Of a stretch of DNA of 64,000 nt, positions 16,467 to 25,358 are shown one piece after another. The DNA is from Planctomycetota bacterium (GTDB taxonomy: Bacteria; Planctomycetota; UBA1135; GCA-002686595): positions 81,016 through 145,015 of the forward strand of contig JAEUHZ010000033.1 in the NCBI GenBank assembly GCA_016795205.1. Reading direction: 5' to 3'. Within the stretch, counting starts at the first letter, position 1. The number at the start of each line of letters is the position of its first letter. Under the pieces are notes generated by a model. That model made no database searches, was not told the DNA's origin, and saw only the letters and a list, made by a program, of their open reading frames with translations. A program made the translations under genes and the position numbers.

Positions 16467-17780
16467 GTGCGCATACCGAGACTCCAGCACTCGCGGCTCG
16501 CACTGTTCTTCGCGCTCGCGATCGCCCTCGGGATCGGAGCCGGTGCGCTCGTCCTGCGACTCTGGCCGGGCGCGACCGAGGGCGGGGCGGCCTGGATGGC
16601 GGTCTCGACCGCCGCCCTGGCGACGGGTCTCGTGGGCTTCGGTGGCGTGCTCTTCCACCGCATCAAGGTGCTGCACGAGAAGTTCCGGGAGACCGAAGCC
16701 TACCTGGCGGCCATCGAGGGCGAATCGGCCAAGTACCGCGCTCTGCTCGAAGGCGCGGCGGACATGGTCGTCGTGCTCGACGCGACCGGTGGGGCTCCGA
16801 TCGAGCGCAACGCGCGGGCGCGGGAGGTCCTCGGTGAGGACGGCGACCTCGCCGGGCACGTCACGCCCGAGGACGCGGCGGCGCTGCGTGAGGCCATCGC
16901 GCGCTCGACGGGTGAGCCGGGCGCGATCCAGTCGCTCCCAAGGGTGCGCCTGCGGGCCGCGGACGGGACGCAGCTCGACTGCGAGGCGCGCATCGCGTCG
17001 GTCGAGCTGGCCGACAAGCGCGTCGTCCACGTCGCGCTGCGCGATCGGACGCGCGAGCTGGCGATCGAGCGCGAGCTGGCCGTGCGCGAACGCCTGTCCT
17101 CGCTGGGGCTCCTGACCGCCGGAGTGGCCCACGAGATCAACAACCCGCTCGAGGGCATCGGCAACTACGTGAAGCTCCTGGGTCGCCCCGACCTGCAGCC
17201 CGAGGAGCGCGCCCGGCACCTGGAGATGGTGCGCCACGGATTCGACCGAGTGCGCGACCTCGTGCGCGACCTGCTGCGGTTCGCGCGTCCGGCGTCCCAG
17301 CGTGACGAGGTCGACCTGCGCACGGTGGTGGAACGCGCTCGGCGGCTGGCGGCGTTCTCACCGGGCTTCCGCGACGTGCGGGTCGAGCTGCAGGGGTTCG
17401 ACGGCCCACTGCTCGTGATCGGTGATGCCGGCCGGATCGAGCAGGTCGTGTTCAACCTGCTGCTCAACGCGGCCGCGGCCATGCAGGGCCGCGGCCGGAT
17501 CGTGATCGCGGCGCGGCGCGCTCGCCGGGATGGAGATGGGCTGTTGTTGTCGATCGCCGACGAGGGGCCGGGCATCCCGCCCGAGAACCTGGCGCGCATC
17601 TTCGATCCGTTCTTCACCACGGGCACCGGCACGGGTCTGGGGCTCTCGGTCGCCTTCGGCATCCTGCAGGCGCACGGCGGCTCGCTGTCGGCGCGCAACC
17701 GCCACGAAGGTGGAGCAGAGTTCGAACTGCATTTCCCCGATGCGGCGGTACGCTCCGCCGTGGAGTCCGAACGAGCATGA
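16467..17780 (+). CDS. Membrane sensor histidine kinase with PAS domain
   Basis: A 437-residue kinase. Two transmembrane helices (about 11-31 and 42-62) are separated by a very short external loop, so it probably senses from the membrane or cytoplasm. A PAS-like domain spans about 85-195. The phosphoacceptor His222 lies in GVAHEINNPLEG, and an HATPase domain has its N box near 'NLLLNAAAAM', then DEGPGIP and GTGLGLS. The GTG at 16467 lies eight bases after TAGCAT (16453-16458), a possible -10 box that would give a nearly leaderless message. The stop overlaps the regulator gene as ATGA, identifying its partner. Confidence 0.9.
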   Translation: MRIPRLQHSRLALFFALAIALGIGAGALVLRLWPGATEGGAAWMAVSTAALATGLVGFGGVLFHRIKVLHEKFRETEAYLAAIEGESAKYRALLEGAADMVVVLDATGGAPIERNARAREVLGEDGDLAGHVTPEDAAALREAIARSTGEPGAIQSLPRVRLRAADGTQLDCEARIASVELADKRVVHVALRDRTRELAIERELAVRERLSSLGLLTAGVAHEINNPLEGIGNYVKLLGRPDLQPEERARHLEMVRHGFDRVRDLVRDLLRFARPASQRDEVDLRTVVERARRLAAFSPGFRDVRVELQGFDGPLLVIGDAGRIEQVVFNLLLNAAAAMQGRGRIVIAARRARRDGDGLLLSIADEGPGIPPENLARIFDPFFTTGTGTGLGLSVAFGILQAHGGSLSARNRHEGGAEFELHFPDAAVRSAVESERA

Positions 17781-19150
17781 AGACCGGCGTCCTGATCGTC
17801 GACGACGAGGCCTACGTTCGCGAGTCGCTGCAGGAGCTGCTGCTCGCCGAGGGACTGCGCGTCGCCACGGCCTCGGGCGCCAACGAAGCGCTGGAGATCC
17901 TCGCCAAGCAGCGCTTCGACGTCATCGTGACCGACTTGAGGATGCCCTCCGGGGATGGCCTGTCGTTGCTGCAGGAATCGCGCGCCGCGGGCATCGCCAT
18001 CCCGATCCTGGTGATTTCCGGCGCGGGCACCGTGGCGGACGCCGTCGCGGCGATGAAGGCCGGCGCCTTCGACTTCCTGCAGAAGCCCGTCGACCCGGAC
18101 GAGCTCGTCCTGCTCGTGCGGCGCGCGGCCGAGCGGCGCGAGCTGGACGCCGAGGTCGCGTCGCTGCGACGAGCGGTGGCACGCCTCGAGCCTCCGCAGC
18201 GGGTGGTCGCGCGCTCGCCGGCGATGGCGCGCGTGCTGCAGCGCATCGAGCAGGTCGCCGCTGCCGACACGACGGTCCTCATCCGCGGCGAGGTCGGCAG
18301 CGGCAAGGAGCTCGCCGCCACCGAAGTCCACCGCAGGAGCCCCCGCGCGCGCGGCCCTTTCGTGGTCGTCGACGCCGGCTCACTGGGCGAGGAGGCCTTC
18401 GAGACCGGGTTCCTGGGCGCCCAGGGCGAACGCGCCGGGCGACTCGCCGAAGCCGAGGGCGGGACGATCCTCCTGGACGACGTGGGCGCCCTGCCGCCCG
18501 CGGTGCAGGCGCGCTTCGCACGGCTGCTCGAGTCCAACGCCTACGAACAGCGCGGCGCGGCACGGATGCGGCACGTGGACGTGCGCTGGATGGCCGCCAC
18601 GGCAGACGACCTGGAGCGGCGCGTGCGCGAAGGCACGTTCCGCGCGGATCTCCTGCTGCGCCTCGACGTGTTCCGCATCGACGTGCCGCCGCTGCGTGAG
18701 CGCCAGGAAGACCTGCCCGAGCTCGCCGCCATGCTGCTCGCCGCGGCGCGTTCGCGCATCAGCGGCAAGAGCGAACCTGCCCAACCGCTCGGGGCCGAGG
18801 CCGTGGAGGCGCTGGCCTCGCACGGCTGGCCGGGCAACGTGCGCGAGCTCGGAAACGCGCTGGAGCGCGCCGCGATCGTGGGCGAGGGCCGACCCGTGGG
18901 CGCGGAGCTCCTGCTGGAGGTCCTGGAGCTCACGCTGGCGCCGCGGCGCGCGCTGGCCGGCGCCGAGTTCAATTTGCGACGCAACTTGGATCAACTCGAA
19001 CGGCGGCTGGTGCTCCAGGCCATCGGACGGACGCGCGGCCGCAAGCGGGAGGCCTGCGACCTCTTGGGCATCGATGCGCGCAACCTGGGGTACTACGTGC
19101 GCAAGCACCGGATCCGCGAGGACGAGATCCGGCAGGCCGCCGAGGGATGA
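17777..19150 (+). CDS. NtrC-like response regulator with degenerate AAA+ domain (no GAFTGA)
   Basis: A 457-residue regulator: receiver domain with phosphoacceptor Asp53 and Lys103, AAA+ domain with Walker A GEVGSGKE (171-178) and Walker B ILLDD (231-235), and a Fis-type helix-turn-helix at the C-terminus. Where true sigma-54 activators have ELFGHE.GAFTGA, this one reads FLGAQGERAGRLAEAEGG (about 212-229), so the sigma-54 contact loop is missing and the Walker B Glu is Asp. It may regulate sigma-70 promoters or act as a repressor. It overlaps both the kinase upstream and the CutC fusion downstream (ATGA each), which makes a three-gene unit. Confidence 0.88.
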   Translation: MKTGVLIVDDEAYVRESLQELLLAEGLRVATASGANEALEILAKQRFDVIVTDLRMPSGDGLSLLQESRAAGIAIPILVISGAGTVADAVAAMKAGAFDFLQKPVDPDELVLLVRRAAERRELDAEVASLRRAVARLEPPQRVVARSPAMARVLQRIEQVAAADTTVLIRGEVGSGKELAATEVHRRSPRARGPFVVVDAGSLGEEAFETGFLGAQGERAGRLAEAEGGTILLDDVGALPPAVQARFARLLESNAYEQRGAARMRHVDVRWMAATADDLERRVREGTFRADLLLRLDVFRIDVPPLRERQEDLPELAAMLLAAARSRISGKSEPAQPLGAEAVEALASHGWPGNVRELGNALERAAIVGEGRPVGAELLLEVLELTLAPRRALAGAEFNLRRNLDQLERRLVLQAIGRTRGRKREACDLLGIDARNLGYYVRKHRIREDEIRQAAEG

Positions 19151-20295
19151 GCGCGCCTCTGCTCGAGGTCTGTGTCGACTCGCGCGCGGGGCTCGCCGCC
19201 GCGGTGGCGGGCGGGGCTCGGCGCCTGGAGGTGTGCGCGCGCCTCGAGGCCGGCGGTCTGACCCCCGAGGACGGTCTCCTGCGGGAGGCGGTCGCCAGCG
19301 GGCTGCCGTGCGTCGCCATGGTCCGGCCGCGCGGCGGCACGCACGTGTGGTCGCCGGGCGAGCGCGTCGCACTGCTCGACGACCTGGCGCGCGTGAAGCA
19401 CTCCGGCGCGCAAGCCGTCGTGCTGGGTGCGATCACGGTGCACGGCCGCGTCGACCGCGAGCTCGCGAGCCAGCTCGTGGAGGCGGCACGTCCCCTGGTC
19501 GCCGTGTTCCACCGCGCGTTCGACGCGGTCCACGACCGCGACGAAGCGCTGGAGTCGCTCGTGGAGCTGGGCTTCGCACGCGTGCTCACGTCGGGTGGAG
19601 CGCCCGACGCGTTCAGCGGACGCTTCGAACTCGGCCGCCTCGTCCAGCAGGCCGCCACGCGCATCACGATCCTGCCTGGCGGCGGCGTGCGCGCGCACAA
19701 CGCGGCTGCGATCCTGGCCGCCAGCGGCGCGCGCGAGCTGCATTCCTCGACGCCGTTCCGGCTGCCGGAGGTCGAGGGACCGCCGGGCTTGCGCGTCCGA
19801 CCGGAGCAGCCGCACGACCACGCCGCCGTGGAGGCGCTGGTCGCGGCCGCCTTCGGGCGCGCGGCAGAAGCACGGCTCGTGGCACGGCTGCGCGCGGATC
19901 CGTTGGCCGTGTCGCTCGTCGCGGAGCAGGACGGGACGCTGGTGGGACACGTGCTGTTCACGCCGATCCGCGCCGGAGGCCGGAGCGTGGGCGGACGCGC
20001 CATGGGGCTCGCGCCGCTCTCGGTCGCGGAGCGCGCACGCCGCTCGGGTATCGGTGCGCGCCTGGTCCACGAAGGCCTCGCGCTCCTACGGCGTCGCGGG
20101 ACGTCGCTCGTCGTCGTGCTGGGCGAGCCGGGCTACTACGGGCGCTTCGGGTTCACCCCGGCCGCGCCAGCCGGACTCGCGTGCCGTTACGGCGGCGAGG
20201 ACGGCGCGTTCCAGCTGCTGGAGCTCGCGGAGCGCGCGGCGGCGGAGCAGCGCGGGACCGTGGAGTACGACCCGGCCTTCGACGAGGTCGGCTGA
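19147..20295 (+). CDS. CutC-family protein fused to a GNAT acetyltransferase
   Basis: A 382-residue fusion. Residues 1-210 match the CutC family (LEVCVDSRAGLAAAVAGGARRLEVCARLEAGGLTP, MVRPRGG, FHRAFDAV, RVLTSGGAPDAF), a TIM-barrel protein linked to copper handling in some bacteria but of uncertain biochemical role. Residues 214-382 are a GNAT domain, with the acyl-CoA loop region LSVAERARRSGIGARLVHEGL followed by EPGYYGRFGF. Both halves are in one continuous frame with no stop or shift. Coupling to the two-component pair suggests regulated expression. The acceptor of the acetyltransferase is unknown. Confidence 0.85.
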   Translation: MSAPLLEVCVDSRAGLAAAVAGGARRLEVCARLEAGGLTPEDGLLREAVASGLPCVAMVRPRGGTHVWSPGERVALLDDLARVKHSGAQAVVLGAITVHGRVDRELASQLVEAARPLVAVFHRAFDAVHDRDEALESLVELGFARVLTSGGAPDAFSGRFELGRLVQQAATRITILPGGGVRAHNAAAILAASGARELHSSTPFRLPEVEGPPGLRVRPEQPHDHAAVEALVAAAFGRAAEARLVARLRADPLAVSLVAEQDGTLVGHVLFTPIRAGGRSVGGRAMGLAPLSVAERARRSGIGARLVHEGLALLRRRGTSLVVVLGEPGYYGRFGFTPAAPAGLACRYGGEDGAFQLLELAERAAAEQRGTVEYDPAFDEVG

Positions 20296-20484
20296 GGGGC
20301 GGCGTGCTTCACCCCGGATTCACGGCACGTTCATCGGGCCTCTGGGCTTGGGCGCGACCTTCCTCGCGCCGGCGGCTGCCGCGACAACCGGACTTCTCCC
20401 CCAGACGCCGACGGCGACCGCAGGGCCTGTTGCCTGCGGTCTTCTCGTCCATGGGCCGCGACACCCGGCGCTATGCTGGCCGGC

Positions 20485-22389
20485 ATGGGGGACACGGCGC
20501 CGCGAGGCCGCCGGCGCTTGCTGCGTGCACTGCGCGGCCTGGGCTATTCACTCACGCTCCGCCGCGCGGGGTGGTGGGAGTGCCTCCTCGTAAGGGCCGC
20601 CGAACGTTGGCAGGGGCAGGGATCGACTCGCCGCGAGGCCGTCGACGATGCGGTCCGCGCGCTGCTGCCCTCGCATGCGGCGCGCGAGGCCTTCGACCAC
20701 CTCGCCGCGGGTGTGCAGCAGTGCCGGGTCGAGCGCGCGGTGGCCGCCGCGGCGCTGGCCCTCCCGACAGCACACGAGACGCCCCAGGCCGACCAGGGAG
20801 CTGCGACGGACGGAGCCGTCGCTCCCAGTGCACCCACCGCGGGCGGGGCCGCGGCGCACCAACCCGCGGCGCGCAGTTCGGTGCTCGTCGACCGTGAGCT
20901 GATCCCGGCCGCGCGCCCGCCAGCGCCACTCGCCGCCGATCGGCTCCCCATCGCGGAGGGAATCGCGCAGCTCGACGAGCTGCGCGCGAAGATCGAAGCC
21001 ACGATCGCCGAAGCCGGCCTGCTGGCTCCCGACCGCCAGCGTCTGCTCGTCGTCGCCTGGATGGCGCGCGCGCGCGACGTCGAGGCGCGCGCGCGCGGCG
21101 GCGCTGTCGCCGAGCGCGCGTTCGGGATCGTACGACGCCTCGAGGAGGCCACGCGTGTCTGGTGGCCGGGCGCGATCCGCGCGCTGGGAATCGACCGCTT
21201 GCCGAGCGAGTGCGCACGGGACATCCCAGGCGTGATCGCCTCGGATCTCTCGAGCTGGGGCCGGGTCGCGGACGCCGCGGAGGCCGCGCTCGAGGCGCTC
21301 GAGTTCGCCACCGTCGACGACCTGGACCGCGACGGCTGGGCCGACGCGGCGCAGCTCGAGCCACCGCCCCCCGAGCCAGAGGGACTGCTCGTGGCCGTCG
21401 CAGCGCAGATCGAGGACCTGCCGGCTCCCGTTCCAGCCTCGTTCACGCTGGGCGTGGACGCCAACGACCGTGACGCGCAGCTCGCGGCCTGCCTGCCCCA
21501 AATGCGCTGGCTGGCGCGCCGCCTGCGTTGGCTGCGCGGCGCCACGGCGCAGCTCGAGACCTGGGCCACGGCGATGGGCCGCCTCCGCTACTTGAGCGCG
21601 CAGCTCAGGCCGCGCGATCCGGAGCTCGAGCGCCTGCTCGACGCACGTCACGCGCCCGAGGCGCCCTGGAGCCGCGTGATCGGGTTCGATCCGCGCAAGG
21701 CGGAGATCAAGGCCAGCAAGAAGCGGCTCTTGTCGGGTGCGCCGCGGCCGTCCTCGACGCGCGAGGAGCTCGTGACCTGGCTGCGTGAGTCGTTCGCGCT
21801 GGGCTCCGACCTGCCCGACGAGCGCATCGCGGAGCGCCTCACGGAACAGGAAGTCGGAGAGCGGGTCCTCGAGCTCCCCGCGGAGGTGTTCAGCAAGCTC
21901 AGCCATCGCCGGCGGCTCGACGCCGTGCAGGGCTTCCTGCGCGGCGTCTCGAGCCTGCCCGCGGGCGAGACGAGCGCCGCGGAGGAGCCGGCCCCGGACC
22001 GTCGCGTGGATTCGCTGGCGCCCTACCTGGCCGCGCTGCTGCCGCGCACGCGCGGCAAGCGGGTGCTCGTGGTCTCGAACCGCAACGACCCCGAGCTCGA
22101 CGAGAAGCTCCGCGAGCTCTTCTGTTTCGCCGAGGTCGATCACTGCGAGGTCAAGAACTCGAACGTGGCCTCGCGGGCGCAGAGCATCGAGCGTGGGACC
22201 TACGACCTGGTGCTCGCGGCGACCGGCTTCCTGTCCCACACCGCCGAGGGCGTCCTGCGTGACGCAGCCCGGCGGTCCGGCGTCCTGCACGTGCGCGTCA
22301 ATCGTGGGCGGCCGCTGTCCGTAGCCCGTGCGCTGGCGCGCGAGCTGGGGCTCACGCCGATTCCAGCACCGTCGCGCGCCGCGGGCTGA
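20485..22389 (+). CDS. Hypothetical protein with C-terminal DUF2325-like domain
   Basis: About 634 residues with no catalytic motif I recognise. The first 75 residues form a small domain (GYSLTLRRAGWWECLLVRAAERWQGQGSTRREAVDDAV). Residues 80-140 are Ala/Pro-rich linker, the middle is helical, and the last 110 (KRVLVVSNRNDPELDEKLRELF ... DLVLAATGFLSHTAEGVLRDAARRSGVLHVRVNRG) resemble DUF2325, a Rossmann-like fold. An ATG at 20473 is also possible, but it sits inside a TATGCT hexamer that looks like a -10 box seven bases before the ATG at 20485, so I prefer the downstream start. The role is unknown. Confidence 0.65.
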   Translation: MGDTAPRGRRRLLRALRGLGYSLTLRRAGWWECLLVRAAERWQGQGSTRREAVDDAVRALLPSHAAREAFDHLAAGVQQCRVERAVAAAALALPTAHETPQADQGAATDGAVAPSAPTAGGAAAHQPAARSSVLVDRELIPAARPPAPLAADRLPIAEGIAQLDELRAKIEATIAEAGLLAPDRQRLLVVAWMARARDVEARARGGAVAERAFGIVRRLEEATRVWWPGAIRALGIDRLPSECARDIPGVIASDLSSWGRVADAAEAALEALEFATVDDLDRDGWADAAQLEPPPPEPEGLLVAVAAQIEDLPAPVPASFTLGVDANDRDAQLAACLPQMRWLARRLRWLRGATAQLETWATAMGRLRYLSAQLRPRDPELERLLDARHAPEAPWSRVIGFDPRKAEIKASKKRLLSGAPRPSSTREELVTWLRESFALGSDLPDERIAERLTEQEVGERVLELPAEVFSKLSHRRRLDAVQGFLRGVSSLPAGETSAAEEPAPDRRVDSLAPYLAALLPRTRGKRVLVVSNRNDPELDEKLRELFCFAEVDHCEVKNSNVASRAQSIERGTYDLVLAATGFLSHTAEGVLRDAARRSGVLHVRVNRGRPLSVARALARELGLTPIPAPSRAAG

Positions 22390-22492
22390 GCGCGCGTCTG
22401 GGGGTTCGCGGCCGCGGGCAGCGCGGCCCTCGTGCGACGGGTTCAGCCGGCTGGAGCTTGCCATCGAGCCCGCGCTGCGGATCCTGGCGCGC

Positions 22493-24598
22493 GTGCTCGA
22501 CGCCCTTCCCTGCGTGGCCCTGGCGGCGCTCCCCTCCGTCTCCCTGCACGATCTGGCCATCGTGCTCGGGGTCGCCGCCCTGACCTCGATCGTCTTCCAG
22601 CGCCTGCGCCAGCCGGTCGTCCTGGGCTACCTGATCGCGGGCATCCTGGTCGGACCGTACACGCCCGGCGCGACGGTCCAGGACCTCGAGACGATCCACC
22701 ACTTGTCCGAGATCGGGATGATCCTGGTCCTGTTCTCGATCGGACTCGAGTTCAACCTGCGGCGGATGGTCGAGCTGGGCCCCCGGCCGGCGTTCGTGGC
22801 GTTCTTCCAGTCGGGAGCCATGGTCTGGCTCGGCTACCAGGCTGGTCGGCTGTTCGGCCTGGACGTCGTGCCGTCGATCTTCGTCGGGGGGATCGTGGCG
22901 ATCTCCAGCACCGTGCTCATCGAGCGCGTGTTCGTGGAGGTCGGCGCCAAGCTCAAGCTGCGCGACGAAGTCATGGGCATCCTCGTGTACGAGGACCTCG
23001 TCGGCATCGGGCTGTTGGCCGTGCTGTCCGCGCTGGCCGTCGGCGAGGAGGTCGATCTGGACCTGATCGGGGAGACCGCGGGGCGCCTGGGGGTGTTCCT
23101 GGCGGTGACGGTCATCCTGGGACTGCTGCTCGTGCCGCGCCTCGTGCGCTTCGTGATCGGCCTGCGCAGGCGCGAAACGCTCGTCATCGGCTCCGTGGGG
23201 CTGTGTTTCGTGCTGTCCCTCGCGGCCGCCGAGGCCGGGCTCTCGACGGCCCTGGGGGCCTTCTTGGCTGGATCGCTGATCGGCCAATCCGGCCACGGTG
23301 AGGAGGTCCACAAGCGCACGCAGCCGATCACGGACATGTTCGCGGCCGTGTTCTTCGTCGCGATCGGCATGCAAGTCGACCCGCGGCTCATGCTGGAGCA
23401 CTGGCTCCCGATCGTGATCCTCACCGCGGTCGTCATCGTGGGCAAGACCGCCACGACGGCGTTCGGGGCCTTCCTGGCCGGCACGGACCGGCTCACCGCG
23501 CTGCAGAGCGGCGTCAGCATGGCCCAGGTCGGCGAGTTCGGCTTCATCTTCGCGGGGCTGGCCGTGTCCACGGGCACCGCGCCGCCCTGGGTCGTCGCGC
23601 TGGCGGTGGGCGTCTCCACGACCACCGCGTTCACGACGCCGATCCTGATCCGGCGCTCGGACCGCATCGCGGCGGCGATCGACGGCGCCCTGCCACGGCG
23701 ACTGCAGACCTACGCGACGCTGTACACGGCCTGGATCGAGGCGTTCCGCACCCGGGCGCCGGGCAGCTCGCGCCTGGCCGCGCTGCGCCGTCCGATCCGC
23801 GTGGTGCTGCTCGACACGACCCTGTTCGCGCTGCTCGTGGTCACGGGTGCGCTGGGGGCGGATCGCTTGGCGCGGTTCGCCGAATCCCAGCTCGGCGTGA
23901 CGCTCGGCGTGGCGCGCGCGTTGGCGGGAATCGCCGTCGTGCTCGTGTGCTCGCCGGCCCTGCTCGGCGTGCTGCGCGGCGCGCGCGCCCTGGGCGCCGC
24001 GCTGGCGGCGTCGGCGCTGCCGGCCAGCGTGCCGGGCCGGCCTGATCCAGCCGCCGCGCCGCGCCGCGCGCTGATCCTGGGCGTCCAGATCGCCGTGTTC
24101 CTGTGCGTCGTTTCCGTGCTGCTGGCGGTGACCGGGCCGTTCCTGCCGCGGATCGCGACACCGATCGTCCTGCTGTCCACGCTGCTGGTCGTGGGCTGGT
24201 TCGTGTGGCGCGCGGCAGACGACCTGCAGGGCCACGTGCGCGCCAGCGCCGAGGTGTTCGCCGAGGCACTCCAGCTCGACGCGCGCGGGGCTTCCGACGC
24301 GAACATGCGGCGAGCGACGGGCTTGCTCCCGGGCCTGGGCGTGGTCGAGTCCGTGCGTGTCGAGGAGGCGAGCCGCCTGGCGGGCCTCACGCTGGCGGAC
24401 ATCGACCTGCGCGGCAGGACCGGCGCGAGCGTGGTCGCGATCGCCCGCGGCGCGACGCGCATCCCGATGCCCGCGGGCTCGGACCGCGTGGAGTCCGGCG
24501 ACGTGCTGGCCTTGTTCGGCCCCAGCGAGGGCGTGGCGCAGGCGCGCGCGCTGCTCGAAGAGCGCCGTCCGCCGCCGGAGATCGAAGGACAGGGCTGA
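22493..24598 (+). CDS. CPA2-family cation:proton antiporter (KefB/Ybal-like) with RCK-C domain
   Basis: About 701 residues. Residues 10-400 form the Na+/H+ exchanger fold of about 12 helices (PVVLGYLIAGILVGPYTPG, SEIGMILVLFSIGLEF, VYEDLVGIGLL, VGEFGFIFAGLAVS). Then a further membrane block spans about 430-570, and the last 90 residues are an RCK-C/TrkA-C ligand-binding domain (VRVEEASRLAGLTLADIDLRGRTGASVVAIARG). No NAD-binding RCK-N domain is present, unlike KefB/KefC. It probably exchanges K+ or Na+ for protons across the inner membrane. The start is uncertain: GTG 22493 was chosen, and GTG 22514 or 22562 are in frame. Confidence 0.82.
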   Translation: MLDALPCVALAALPSVSLHDLAIVLGVAALTSIVFQRLRQPVVLGYLIAGILVGPYTPGATVQDLETIHHLSEIGMILVLFSIGLEFNLRRMVELGPRPAFVAFFQSGAMVWLGYQAGRLFGLDVVPSIFVGGIVAISSTVLIERVFVEVGAKLKLRDEVMGILVYEDLVGIGLLAVLSALAVGEEVDLDLIGETAGRLGVFLAVTVILGLLLVPRLVRFVIGLRRRETLVIGSVGLCFVLSLAAAEAGLSTALGAFLAGSLIGQSGHGEEVHKRTQPITDMFAAVFFVAIGMQVDPRLMLEHWLPIVILTAVVIVGKTATTAFGAFLAGTDRLTALQSGVSMAQVGEFGFIFAGLAVSTGTAPPWVVALAVGVSTTTAFTTPILIRRSDRIAAAIDGALPRRLQTYATLYTAWIEAFRTRAPGSSRLAALRRPIRVVLLDTTLFALLVVTGALGADRLARFAESQLGVTLGVARALAGIAVVLVCSPALLGVLRGARALGAALAASALPASVPGRPDPAAAPRRALILGVQIAVFLCVVSVLLAVTGPFLPRIATPIVLLSTLLVVGWFVWRAADDLQGHVRASAEVFAEALQLDARGASDANMRRATGLLPGLGVVESVRVEEASRLAGLTLADIDLRGRTGASVVAIARGATRIPMPAGSDRVESGDVLALFGPSEGVAQARALLEERRPPPEIEGQG

Positions 24599-24604
24599 GG
24601 GTTC

Positions 24605-25207
24605 TCAGCTCCAGGGCGCGAAGACGTAGTCCACGCGGACGCGCAGGCCGGCCTCCAGGGAGACCTCCCGCGACAGCCCGTCACCGCCGAGCACGTCGGC
24701 GAACCCGATCGCCGCGGCCGGCAGCTCGACTCGCCCGCCGCCGCCCGGCGGGGAGAGGAAGTAGAGGAGCAGCGCCGGGTCCGTGATGACGACCTCCGCG
24801 CGGGAGCGGGCGGAGTGGTCGGCGGATCGCCCCGATGACCCGGCGAAGTCGAGGACCCCGTCGTAGGGGGCGAGCACCCACTGGTCGCCGGCGTCGAAGG
24901 GCACCGTCGCCAGCGTCTGGCCGCTGGGCAGCAAGACGCGCACGCGCGTGGTCGATCCGGCCTGGACGAGCTGGGGCGTGTCGCTCGTGTTCTCGACCGA
25001 GATCCGTGTCCGGGCATGCGCGGTGATGACGAGATGCGCCGCGAGCAGTTGCCCGTGGCGCGCGTCGAACGTCCGCAACTGGACCGTGTCGGCCCAAGGC
25101 AGGGCGGAGGGCCGGTGGAGTGGGCCGAGCCCGGCGGAGGCGGGCGGGGCTCCGGGGAGCAGCAGGGCGGCGGCGAGCGCGGCCGAAAGGGGGCGGGCGG
25201 GGCGCAT
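24605..25207 (-). CDS. Small secreted protein, possible choice-of-anchor-type beta domain
   Basis: A 200-residue protein with a clear signal peptide (MRPARPLSAALAAALLLPGAPPASA) and then a beta-rich domain (ISVENTSDTPQLVQAGSTTRVRVLLPSGQTLATVPF ... YDGVLDFAGSSG). It resembles choice-of-anchor E type exported domains, but no sorting tail is visible. The ATG at 25207 has GGAG upstream. It is convergent with the antiporter, whose stop is seven bases away. The function is unknown. Confidence 0.65.
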   Translation of the reverse strand: MRPARPLSAALAAALLLPGAPPASAGLGPLHRPSALPWADTVQLRTFDARHGQLLAAHLVITAHARTRISVENTSDTPQLVQAGSTTRVRVLLPSGQTLATVPFDAGDQWVLAPYDGVLDFAGSSGRSADHSARSRAEVVITDPALLLYFLSPPGGGGRVELPAAAIGFADVLGGDGLSREVSLEAGLRVRVDYVFAPWS

Positions 25208-25320
25208 GGCGGGGGCTCCAGGGGGCTGGACCGACCCACGCCGGAGAGGCTTCCGACCCACTTCTGTACCGGGAATCCGCTGGATTGCCAAGGCGTTACG
25301 GCGATCGCCTCCGCGGGGCG

Positions 25321-25348
25321 TTGGAGTCCGGGCCGGTGGGGCGACAAT
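25321..25348 (+). promoter_or_regulatory. Candidate promoter of the metallopeptidase gene
   Basis: TTGGAG, a 16-base spacer and GACAAT (25343-25348), ending ten bases before the ATG at 25359. Transcription would begin at or just before the start codon. Confidence 0.4.
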
Positions 25349-25358
25349 GGCCCCCCTC

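Noticed and set aside
22352..24235. 627-codon minus-strand frame opposite the antiporter
   Set aside because: Antisense shadow rich in Arg, Gln, His and Asp; the plus strand has full CPA2 motifs.
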